Positions 8,539-18,300 of a stretch of DNA of 47,131 bases are shown piece after piece. The position numbers and the translations under genes are program-made. The stretch lies in NCBI GenBank assembly GCA_041484525.1, contig JBGPHT010000050.1:1-47131 (forward strand), in the 5' to 3' direction. The stretch's first letter is position 1. Each line of letters opens with the position of its first letter. The notes beneath the pieces were generated by a model that was not told where the DNA came from, searched no databases, and saw only the letters and a program-made list of their open reading frames with translations. The stretch is from JBGPHT01 sp041484525. Its GTDB lineage: Bacteria; Acidobacteriota; Terriglobia; Bryobacterales; Bryobacteraceae.

Positions 8539-8604
8539 GTCGATCCAGTATAGTCTGTCGATCCCCGGGCCCTGTCCACCGTGGTATTAGAGTATACGGG
8601 CCCA
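8539..8604. promoter_or_regulatory. divergent promoter region with start-proximal -10 hexamers
   Basis: Only 66 bp separate the two divergent starts. On the minus strand TATACT (8552-8547) lies 8 nt before ATG 8538. On the plus strand TATACG (8593-8598) lies 6 nt before ATG 8605. If these are real -10 elements, both transcripts would be leaderless or nearly so. GGGCCC occurs at 8567-8572 and 8599-8604, flanking the plus-strand hexamer. Confidence 0.45.
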
Positions 8605-10641
8605 ATGGTTTTCTACGCGCTGACGATTTCCCTCTCCGCCTTCCTCCTTTTCCAGGTGCAGCCGATCATTGCCAAGATGATTCTGCCATGGTTCGGCGGC
8701 ACGTCGGCCGTGTGGAGCACCTGCATGCTCTTTTTTCAACTGGTGCTGCTGCTCGGATATCTGTACGCCCACTGGCTGCAGAAGCTCCGGCCGCGCCTGC
8801 AGGCGACGGCGCACACCGTACTGCTGGCAGCCAGCCTGGCGGCGCTGCCGGTCATCCCGAATCCGGCGTGGAAGAATGCTGCGGGCAATCCGTCGCTGCG
8901 CATTCTGGCGCTGCTGGCGCTCACCGTCGGCGCGCCGTACTTTCTGCTCTCCTCCACCAGCCCACTGCTGCAGGCGTGGTACGCGCGCACTCACAAGAGT
9001 GGGCTGCCGTACCGCCTGTTTGCGCTTTCGAACTTCGCGTCGATGCTGGCGCTGCTCAGCTATCCGCTTGTCGTCGAGCCCAACCTCGCGACGCTCACCC
9101 AGGGTCTGATTTGGTCGACGGCATACGCGGGATTCGCCGCGCTCTGTGCCGTCACCGCGTGGCGCGCGTCGGGGGCCGGCGTGACCCACGAGGCCATGGC
9201 TGCGGAAATGGGCGAAGCGGCACCCGCGCCCAACTGGACCGTTCGCCTGCTGTGGCTGGGCCTCGCCGCGTCGGCCTCCGTGCTGCTGCTGGCGGTTACC
9301 AACCATCTGACTCAGGATGTGGCGGCGATTCCATTTCTCTGGATCCTGCCGCTCAGCGTCTACCTGTTGAGCTTCATCATCTGCTTCGAGGCGCCGCGAT
9401 TTTATGCGCGCCGGATCTTCTGCCCGCTCCTGGTCGCCGCCCTGGTGTTCATGGCGTGGCGCCTCTGGCCGCACCACGGGTCCATGCCGATCCGTCTCGC
9501 CATCGCGCTCTTCGGACTGGCGCTGTTCGTCTGCTGCATGGTCTGCCACGGCGAACTGGCGCGCCTGAAGCCCGACCCGCGCTACCTCACCGGCTTCTAC
9601 GTGACGGTTTCACTCGGCGGCGCGGTGGGCGGCCTCTTCGTCGGATTGGCCGCTCCCAACCTGTTCCGCGCGTACTACGAATTCCCCATCGGACTGATCT
9701 TGTGCGCCGCGGTGGCGGCGCTGGTGTTGGAACGCGAGTGGAGCATGGCAGGTGCGCGCCGCTGGATCCCCGCCGCCCTGGCGCTGGCTGTGCTGGCGTA
9801 TGCCGGCGGCATGGTTTACGTCATGTTCTACATCGTGGACGGCCATCGCGTGGTAGCTCGCAATTTCTATGGATTGCTTCGCGTCTACGACGACGCCGAT
9901 CCCGCAACCGAACCCGAGGCCGCGCGCAAGTTCGTGCACGGCACCATCAATCACGGCCAGCAGATGCTGCGCGACGAATACCGCCGCCTGCCGGTCACCT
10001 ACTTCTGCCCGCAATCCGGCATCGGCCTCGCCATGCACGCGCAGGAGGGCGCGCCGCGCCGCATCGGGATTCTCGGGCTGGGCTGTGGGACGCTGGCGGC
10101 GTATGGCCGGGCGGGCGACACGCTGCGCATCTACGAGATCAATCCGCTGGTGCTGGATATCGCGCGCAGCCAGTTCACTTATCTCAGCGATACCGCGGCG
10201 CGCGTCGAAGTCGCGTTGGGCGATGGCCGCCTGGTGCTCGAATCCGAGCCCAGCCAGCAGTTCGACATCCTGGTGATGGACGCGTTTTCGGGCGACTCGG
10301 TACCCGTGCACCTGCTCACCGTTGAGGCGCTGCGGACTTATTTCCGGCACCTGAAGCCGAACGGCATCCTGGCGATCAACATCTCGAATACTTACCTGGA
10401 TCTGGAACCTGTGATGGAGCGCGCGGCCAACGCCTTCGGCAAGCTGGCGCTGGTGTATCACTTCACGCCGGATGACGACGACGTCCGCTGCTTCTCCTGT
10501 TCGTGGACCCTGATCATGGATCGCGCCGCCGTCGCCCAGTACCCGGATTTGGAGAAGAGCGCCGACAAGGTGCTGAAGCCGGGCCGGCCTTTCCGCGTCT
10601 GGACCGACGACTTCTCGAACATGTTGAGTATTTTGAAGTAG
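8605..10641 (+). CDS. fused membrane / spermidine-synthase-like protein
   Basis: About 678 residues from ATG 8605 (MVFYALTISLSAFLLFQVQP), preferred to the in-frame GTG at 8581 because the hydrophobic segment and homologous starts begin there. It has about ten membrane segments to residue ~400, then a periplasmic-type linker and a C-terminal Rossmann methyltransferase-like domain: IGILGLGCGTLAAYG, LRIYEINPLVLDIA, VEVALGDGRLVLE and FDILVMDAFSGDSVPVHLLT. The DAFSGDSVP loop is the expected site for the spermidine-synthase gatekeeping Asp residues and is better conserved here than in the divergent neighbour. Membrane-anchored aminopropyltransferase or methyltransferase-like activity is possible; the substrate is unknown. 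Divergent from 6316-8538, with which it shares architecture but little sequence. Confidence 0.88.
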   Translation: MVFYALTISLSAFLLFQVQPIIAKMILPWFGGTSAVWSTCMLFFQLVLLLGYLYAHWLQKLRPRLQATAHTVLLAASLAALPVIPNPAWKNAAGNPSLRILALLALTVGAPYFLLSSTSPLLQAWYARTHKSGLPYRLFALSNFASMLALLSYPLVVEPNLATLTQGLIWSTAYAGFAALCAVTAWRASGAGVTHEAMAAEMGEAAPAPNWTVRLLWLGLAASASVLLLAVTNHLTQDVAAIPFLWILPLSVYLLSFIICFEAPRFYARRIFCPLLVAALVFMAWRLWPHHGSMPIRLAIALFGLALFVCCMVCHGELARLKPDPRYLTGFYVTVSLGGAVGGLFVGLAAPNLFRAYYEFPIGLILCAAVAALVLEREWSMAGARRWIPAALALAVLAYAGGMVYVMFYIVDGHRVVARNFYGLLRVYDDADPATEPEAARKFVHGTINHGQQMLRDEYRRLPVTYFCPQSGIGLAMHAQEGAPRRIGILGLGCGTLAAYGRAGDTLRIYEINPLVLDIARSQFTYLSDTAARVEVALGDGRLVLESEPSQQFDILVMDAFSGDSVPVHLLTVEALRTYFRHLKPNGILAINISNTYLDLEPVMERAANAFGKLALVYHFTPDDDDVRCFSCSWTLIMDRAAVAQYPDLEKSADKVLKPGRPFRVWTDDFSNMLSILK

Positions 10642-10823
10642 TGGACCACGCGTGCCGGGGCGCGCCGGCGCTTTCCTTCTGCGTGGCAACAGTCGCGGCG
10701 GTGCGCAAACTCGGCGCGGCCGCTACTCCCGAAGTGAAATCCCGCGAGCCAGGTATAGTCCTCCGTCACGCTTTCCAACAGTTCGTCGGGAAGCGATGCC
10801 AGGTAGGCGCGGAACCCGTGCAT
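10458..10823 (-). CDS. possible small protein downstream of the AAA+ ATPase gene
   Basis: An ATG at 10823, 5 bp after the stop of the AAA+ gene, opens a frame whose first ~55 residues look protein-like: FRAYLASLPDELLESVTEDY, then WLAGFHFGSS and HRRDCCHAE. The rest of the frame (to 10458) overlaps the opposite-strand spermidine-synthase-like gene from 10641 down and looks like antisense noise. The likely reading is either a short gene with a decayed 3' end or an overlapping gene. I recognise no family with certainty. The close spacing to the ATPase gene argues for translation. Confidence 0.35.
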   Translation of the reverse strand: MHGFRAYLASLPDELLESVTEDYTWLAGFHFGSSGRAEFAHRRDCCHAEGKRRRAPARVVHYFKILNMFEKSSVQTRKGRPGFSTLSALFSKSGYWATAARSMIRVHEQEKQRTSSSSGVK

Positions 10824-10828
10824 AGCGG

Positions 10829-12118
10829 TTACGTCCCTTGCGGCGATTGCAGCTTGGCGAAGTAGAGGCCGACCGCCCGGTCGATACTGGCGCGCGTCAT
10901 GCGCACCGCCCGTCCTTCGTATTCGCTGATCGCTTTCACCAGCTTGTATACATCGTTCGGATAACAGGCGCGCAGGAACTTCGCGCCCGCCGCGGCACAG
11001 CGCTCGCGCAGGTACTCGGCGCATCCCGGCTCGAACGGAACCTGCCGCGCCAACATCACGCGATTGAAGATTTCGTCAAACACTTCGGGACTGACGTTCT
11101 CCACCAGCACCTTGGTCTGGATGCGGCGCAGGAAGGCTTCGTCGGCCAGATCGTGCGGATCCAGGTTGGTCGAGAACACCACCATCATTTCGAACGGCAC
11201 CTGGAATTTCATGCCGGAGGCCAGCGTAAGGTAATCGACGCGCCGGTCCAGGGGCACGATCCAGCGGTTCAGCAGTTCGCGCGGCGAAAGCACCTGCCGG
11301 CCGAAGTCGTCGATGATCAGGATGCCGTTGTTGGCCTTCATCTGGCAAGGCGAAATGAAGACGCGGGTGGCTTCGTCCAGGCGCAGTTCCAGCATGACGG
11401 CCGAAAGCTCGCCGCCCACCGTGATGCATGGCCGCTCGCACACCGCCCAGCGCGGATCCAGCAGTTCGTTTTCGTTAGGCACCTGGCGGTGCACCACCGG
11501 GTCGAAGAGCGTGATGATGTGACCATCCACTTCCACCGAATACGGCACCAGAATCGTGTCGTGATAGATGCGAAGGATGCGCTCCGCGATCGACGTCTTA
11601 CCGTTGCCGGTGCCGCCGTAAAGGAAGAGCGACTGGTGGCCGATGAGCGAAGGCCCGAGCGCGTCCAGCAGATTGTCGGGTAGCACCAGGTCCTGGAACG
11701 CGCGCCGCAGACTCTCCCGGCTCAGCCGGATTTGCGCCGCCTGCCCTTTGACAACCTGTGTGTATTGTTGGAGCGAAACCGGCGTCGGTCCCACATACTG
11801 GCAGACCTCGTTGCGCGCCGTCGCCAGCGCGCGCCCCGCGTTGGTCAGCATGAATGAATAGTCGTTGCCCAGCATTCCCTTCACTTCCAGCAGGTGCTGC
11901 TGCCGGAACTGGTGGAACAGAGTCTCCAGAACTTGGAACGAGAGCTTCAGCGTGTCGTGCAGCGACTCGAGTGTTGCCGACCCGTGCAGCCACAAATACC
12001 GCAGAACCAGGTCGCTCACGATCGCGCGCGGAATTCCCAGGGCTTCGATCGTCTCCGGAATCAGAGGTTGCGGAGCCTGTCGCGCTTCCTCGGTCGCTAA
12101 CACATTGGTTGAGGTCAT
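10829..12118 (-). CDS. winged-helix AAA+ ATPase
   Basis: 429 residues. Residues about 30-110 look like a winged-helix or replication-type DNA-binding domain (LVLRYLWLHGSATLESLHDT, followed by LLEVKGMLGNDYSFMLT). The AAA+ module has Walker A YGGTGNGKTS, Walker B ILIIDDFGRQ, a sensor-1-type Asn in MVVFSTNLDPHDL and a sensor-2 or arginine-finger region DEAFLRRIQTKV. The C-terminal lid carries helices ending in VGLYFAKL. No membrane segment. The family is widespread in acidobacteria and related phyla as a stand-alone ATPase; its client is not known to me. It is divergent from the giant exported protein at 12310, with 191 bp between them, and may be followed by a tiny ORF at 10823. Confidence 0.85.
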   Translation of the reverse strand: MTSTNVLATEEARQAPQPLIPETIEALGIPRAIVSDLVLRYLWLHGSATLESLHDTLKLSFQVLETLFHQFRQQHLLEVKGMLGNDYSFMLTNAGRALATARNEVCQYVGPTPVSLQQYTQVVKGQAAQIRLSRESLRRAFQDLVLPDNLLDALGPSLIGHQSLFLYGGTGNGKTSIAERILRIYHDTILVPYSVEVDGHIITLFDPVVHRQVPNENELLDPRWAVCERPCITVGGELSAVMLELRLDEATRVFISPCQMKANNGILIIDDFGRQVLSPRELLNRWIVPLDRRVDYLTLASGMKFQVPFEMMVVFSTNLDPHDLADEAFLRRIQTKVLVENVSPEVFDEIFNRVMLARQVPFEPGCAEYLRERCAAAGAKFLRACYPNDVYKLVKAISEYEGRAVRMTRASIDRAVGLYFAKLQSPQGT

Positions 12119-12251
12119 TAGGTTTGAAGTCGAGCCTTGGCGATGCCGCCAACCGCTTTGGAATATACCGGATACAAGCCTTTCGTACCAGTACCGCTTT
12201 GGTTAACGCACGGTACTTATCCGATAGGGTACTCCGCAACCGCCGTTGCGA

Positions 12252-12273
12252 TATAGGGGAGAAAAGCCCTATA
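12252..12273. promoter_or_regulatory. 7-bp inverted repeat between divergent genes
   Basis: TATAGGG (12252-12258) and CCCTATA (12267-12273) are perfect complements around an 8-bp spacer, 36 bp before the start of the exported protein and 133 bp before the ATPase start. It may be an operator or an mRNA hairpin in the leader of the 12310 gene. No clear -10/-35 pair is visible. Confidence 0.45.
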
Positions 12274-12309
12274 GTTAACCCATACTTAAGCAGAAATCCC
12301 GGCGGTCGA

Positions 12310-15300
12310 ATGGAAAAGCTCCGTCTCCTGAGTTGCTGGTTCCTTGTGTTGTCATTGCCCGGCCTGGCACAGATCCCCGGTCGCAATGTCAATATGGTTT
12401 CCGGCACTAAGTGGCCGGACGGCGACCCCTTTCTGCAGCGCCAGAACGAGCCGTCGATGGCGGTCTCCACGCGTAATCCGCTTCACATCCTGGCCGGCTC
12501 GAACGATTACCGCACCGTCGATCTCCCTGGCCTTCCCGACGGCGAAACCGGCGACGCGTGGCTCGGCATTTTCAAATCCTACGATGGCGGGCAAACCTGG
12601 AAGAGCACCATTCACCCCGGATGCCAGCAGAACGTGCCGCAGTGCGACGGCGCGCCGTTCCTCAAGAATTACTCCGCCACCGCCGACCCCGTGGTCCGCG
12701 CCGGCAGCAATGGCATGCTCTACTACAGCGGCATCGCGTTCACTCGCACGTCGCCCATGAAGAGCGTGGTGTTCGTCTCCCGCTTCATCGACAACAACAA
12801 CCAGCAGAATGGCGACCCCATCAAGTACATCGATACTCTACAGGTAGACCCCGGCAGGGACGGCAAGTTCGTGGACAAGCCGTGGACCGCGGTGGACATT
12901 CCCCGTCCCGGCGCCGCCATGTGCGACATTTCCACCCCGCAGCCGAACGGTCCGCCGCTCGATCAGAAGTTTCCCGCCGGCAATATCTATCTCGCCTACA
13001 CCACGTTTTCGGACGAAACCCGTCCGCCGTCGCAGATCATGTTTGCGCGGTCGATCAATTGCGGCGCCACCTGGAGCCGGCCGATCGCGCTCGGCGACAA
13101 TGCGCTGCATCAGGGCGCCACTCTTGCCATCGATCCCAACTCGGGCGCCGTGTATGTCGCATGGCGGCGCTTCAAATCCCCCGGCGTCACCGACGCCATC
13201 CTGTTGGTGAAATCGATCGATGGCGGCCTGACCTTCACCGATCCGCAGGTAGTCGCGACGATTCAGCCGTTCGATCAGGGGACCACTTCCTTCAGCTTCC
13301 GCACCAATGCGTACCCCACCATGACCGTGGATGGCGCAGGTCGCGTTTACCTGGCGTGGTCCGAGCGCGGCTTCGGCACTTCGGGCGATGCGCGCATCGT
13401 GATCACCACGTCGCGCGACGGCGGCGCGCACTGGACGGATCGCACGCCAGTCAACGACTTTCCCGCCCGCGGCCACCAGTTCATGCCGGCCATGACGTTC
13501 GCAGGCGGCAAGTTGATGGTCATTTTCTACGATTTGCGGCAGGACAACACGGTCGGGATTTTCACGGCTACGGGTCAGGGCCGCTATGTCGAAAAGCGCC
13601 AGCCGGCCGGGGACCTCGCCACATCCCCGCCGCGTCCCGAGAAGGTCTTTACCAATTTCGTGCTCGATGCCGCGCCCTCGAACCTCAATGCAGGCGGCCT
13701 GCTGCGCCGCCACACGCTCGATGTGTGGGCGGCGCAATCCGATCCCGGAGACACGCCGTTCTTCTCGACGGCGCGGGTTTCCTCCTACATCTTCGGCAGC
13801 CGGCCCAACTCGAAGGTTATCGAGCAGCTTCAGGTGAACCCGCCCAACCTGCCGCTGTTCAAACAGGGCACCGCTCCGTTCTTCGGCGACTATCTCGATA
13901 TCGCTGCATCGCCGTCGATGGTTCCCGGAGAGCATCCGGGCACCTGGAAGTTCAACACCGAGCCATCCAGCTCCGTCGCCTTCCACGCGGTGTGGACGGA
14001 CAACCGCGACGTCCGTCCGCCCGCCAACGGCGATTGGACCGACTACACGCCGCCCACCTCGCCCTCCACTGCCGGGCTCAGCCTTTTCGATCCCAGCAAG
14101 GTGCAACCCGCGTGCCGCGTCGGCCAGTCGGGCATGCGCAATCAAAATATCTACACGGCCCGCATCAATCAGGGTCTGCTCGTGACCGCGCCTGCCAACA
14201 CTAAGACGCTCGGCGCGATCCAGCGCGCATTTCCGGTGACGATCGCCAATTCCACCAATACGCCCCGGATCTACCGCCTGACCATCGCCTCCCAGCCGCC
14301 TGGAGGCAAGGCGTCCTTTCTGCAATTCCCGCAGGCCGGCCTGCCCGATCCGCTGGTGGTTTTGGATGTCGTGGTACCGGCGATATCGAGCATCTCCCGC
14401 ATGGTGTTCGTGCGCTCCACCGACATACTGGCGACCGTCCGGGTGAATGTGGCCGAGATTGAAATCGCCGGCGCGCCCGACATTCTCAAAGCCGGGCTGC
14501 AAGGCACGGTGCTGCTGAATCCCGATCCGTCGAATCCGGGCGACCCGGCACTCAGCCAAGCCGAGTTGTTCAACCCCGATATCGCGAACCCGGATATCGC
14601 TAATCCCGACATTGCCAATCCGGACATTGCCAACCCGGATATTGCGAACCCGGACATCGCCAACCCGGATATCGCGAATCCCGACATTGCGAACCCGGAC
14701 ATCGCGAACCCCGACATCGCCAATCCGGACATTGCGAACCCGGACATCGCGAACCCCGATATCGCGAATCCGGACATTGCGAACCCCGATATCGCCAACC
14801 CCGACATTGCCAACGCAGCCATCTCCGACGCCACGTGGAAGCTCACCAACCAGGGCAACGCGACCGCCAGTTATGCGGTGCAGATCGTGCTAAACCAGGG
14901 CGTCACCATTCCCTCGCGCGTCAAGGTCCAACTCCTTTTGCACAAGACCTACTCCACGCCCGTGGTCGTTGGCTGCACGCTGACGCAGCAATCGCAGCCG
15001 ATCATTTTGGCCAATATTCCGGGGCCGGTGCTGGCATCGCAACCTGGTTCATCGCAAGACGCCACGGTCACCGTCGGTCCTGGCGAGACTGTCAAGATCA
15101 CCCTGCGCTTCATCAACACGGACAAGACCCAGCCGTTCGGCTTCGATCCCTTGACCGGAATCACCGTCGTCGTCGTATCTCAGGCCGCGAACACCGGGGA
15201 TAGCCAGCCGCCGTCGGATTCGTCGCACCTCGTCATCGAGACGACTTCGCTCCCCGCCGGCGTGGCGGGATCATCGTATAGCATGTCGGTCGTGGCCACC

Positions 15301-18300
15301 GGCGGAACGCCGCCGTATCAATTCGCGATCGCGAGCGGCAGTCTGCCGCCGGGACTCGCCCTCGATGCCTCGACCGGCGTGATCTCGGGTACGGTGGCAA
15401 GCTCGGCCGGCGGATCGTATCCTTTCACTGTTCAAGCTACCGACAGCGCTCCCGTTGCTGCTGCGCTGTCGACGCGGCCGCTGGCGGCGCAGGCTACAGT
15501 AACTCAGCCGCTCTCGATTCAGATCAGCCGCGTGGCGCTCTCCGTGACATCACTGGTCGCGGCTGGACCCGCGGGCACCGCCGTGGCGCGGACAGGCGAC
15601 ACCATTACCGTCACGGTGGGCGTCCTGAACAGCGGAGACGCGGCAGACAACGTCGCCCCCACTTTGACGATGAATACCAGCGGTTCGGCCACCGCGAGTT
15701 GCGGCACTCCCTCTCCCTCGTCCGCAGGTATCGGCGCGGCCGGCGTCCAGAACTTTGCGTTTGCCTGCGGTTCCGTATCCGGATTCGGAACGCTGACATT
15801 CACCATCCAGTTGCTGGGCACGGACCACACCGGCGGCGAATCCATCACCGTCGGCCCCGCGACCTCCAACGCCGTTAACGTGCTCGGCCCGCCTCCTGTC
15901 ATCACCACCACCGCTGTCGCTGGCAGCCAGCCGTACACCTCCGGGATGTGGACCAACCAGAACGTGACCGTCACCTTCATGTGCGTTACCTCGACCGGCG
16001 ACCCCACGTTCCACACCGTTACGGTGACCGCGGCGGGCGCCAACCAGTCGGTCAGCAGCACTTGTACCGATCTGACCGGCGGCAGCACCACGGCAACGTT
16101 CAGCGGCATCAATATCGATCGCACGCCCCCGCTGGTCGACGCGTCGGCCACCTCCGGAGACCAGCCGTATTCCGGCGGCTACACCAATCAGGGTGTGGCG
16201 GTGACGTTCAATTGCAGCGATCCCGGCGGCTCGGGTGTCGTCTCGGGCGCCTCCACCGTGCTCGTGTTTTCCCAGGGACTGGGACAGACGGTGACGGGTA
16301 CGTGCATGGATGCCGCCGGCAATACGGCAACCGGAACTTTCGGACCGATTAATATTATTCTGGCGAAACCGCAACTGACGGCCGTCTATACCACTAGCAC
16401 CGGCTCATACTCCCCCGGCTCTTTTAGCGCTTCGCCCGTCACCGTGACTTTCGTGTGCGCGCCCGCGCTGGGGATCGGGTACGCCCAGCTCACCTCGCCT
16501 GTGACAGTCACCACCGAAGGCCGCGACCGTTTCTATCCCGGGAGCTGCACCGACCTGGCGGGAAACGCTTCGCAGATCAACGCCGGCCCGGTGAACATCT
16601 CGTTAACTGCGCCGGCGCTTCTCTTCCTGGGACGCCTGCCCGCCAATGCCAACGGCTGGTACAGGGCCGATGTCACGCTCTCCTGGACCTGCAACGACCA
16701 CATCACCGGCACATCCACCATCGACCGCACCATATCCACGGAAGGCGCCAACCAGGCGGTCACTGTGACCTGCTCCAACCCGGCGGGCGTCACCGTTTCC
16801 GACACGCAGTCCGTCAACCTCGACAAGACGCCGCCCGTGATTGCCGGGCAGAGTTCACCGTCGGCGCCCGGCGCTTCCGGCTGGTTCATCACTCCTGTCG
16901 CCGTGAGCTTCAACTGCACGGATACGATTTCGGGCTTGGCGGGCGCGCCCACGGGCGGCACAACCCTGAGCTCCGATACCGCGGGCACGACGGTCAACGG
17001 CTCCTGCACCGACCTCGCGGGCAACACCGCCACGCTCGTGCTCGGGCCTTTCAAGTTGGATTTGACGCCGCCCCAGATCCAGCTCCAGAGCATCACACCC
17101 GCCAACGCCGCCGGCTGGAACAAGGCGGCCGTGACGGCCACTTGGTCGTGTGCGGATGCCACATCCGGACCGGTGTCGTCCACCGTCACGCAGACGCTTT
17201 CGAGCAACGGCGCGGGCCAGTCGGCCATCGGCACGTGCCAGGATATCGCAGGCAATACCGCTTCCAACACGCGCAACGGCATCAACATCGACACCACGCC
17301 GCCCACGATCTCAATCCAGACCTCACCCCCGGCGCCCAACGCCGCGGGATGGTTCATCACTCCAGTGACCGTCAGCTTCACCTGCACCGACGCACTGTCG
17401 GGTGCTTTGCCGCCGACGGGCGGTACCACTTTGAGTGCCGATACCACCGGCGCCACGGTCAACGGATCCTGCACCGACGTCGCCGGAAATACGGCGACGG
17501 CTTCATCGCCCAGCATCAAGATCGATCGGACACCTCCGCAGACTCAGTTCCAGAGCATCACGCCCGCCAACGCCGCCGGCTGGAACAAGACGCCGGTCAC
17601 AGTCACGTGGTCGTGCACGGATGCCACATCCGGACCCGTGTCGTCCACGGTCAGTCAGACAGTTTCTGGCGATGGTGCGGGACAATCTGCCGCCGGTACG
17701 TGCCTGGACGCCGCCGGCAACAGCGCTTCGGCCACTCGGTCCGGCATCAACATCGACACGGCACCGCCCACGATCGCGGTCCAAGTCTCGCCGCCGTCGC
17801 CCGGCGAATCGGGGTGGTATGGCAGCCCGGTCACCGTCAGCTTCATCTGCACCGACGGACTCTCGAGCGCGTTGCCGCCGGTTGGTGGAACCACTTTGAC
17901 CGCCGATACGCCCGGCACCACGGTCAACGGCTCCTGCACCGACGTCGCCGGAAATGCGGCGACAGCCTCGTCCGCCACCATCAAAATCGACCGGACGGCG
18001 CCGGTGATCCAGTTCATGTTCGCGGGCCCCCTAAACGCCCAAGGCTGGGCCAACGGTCCCGTGACTTTAACCTGGTCGTGCAGCGACGCTACATCGGGCG
18101 TCGTGGCTTCGACGGTGGCTCAGGTCATCTCGAGTGCAGGCGCCAACCAGAGCGCCACGGGCACGTGCCAGGATGGCGCCGGCCACACCGCGTCGGATAC
18201 GCAGGGCGGCATCAACATCGATCTGACGCTGCCCACGGTAGCCTTGACATCGCCGGCGGATGGCGCCACGTACTTCACCAACTCGGCCATTCCCGTGAGT

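Noticed and set aside
8688..10325. Long plus-strand open frame inside the spermidine-synthase-like gene
   Set aside because: Arg/Pro-rich out-of-frame translation typical of GC-rich shadows; the other frame has clear membrane and Rossmann motifs.
11854..12309. N-terminal extension of the giant exported protein
   Set aside because: It is antisense to the AAA+ ATPase gene; a proper signal peptide begins at ATG 12310.
12838..14559. 573-codon minus-strand frame
   Set aside because: Antisense shadow of the Asp-box region, low-complexity Arg/Gly/Val composition.
14572..14811. Short regular tandem repeats resembling a CRISPR array
   Set aside because: Units are contiguous 15-mers with no spacers, in frame with a protein repeat, varying only at third codon positions.
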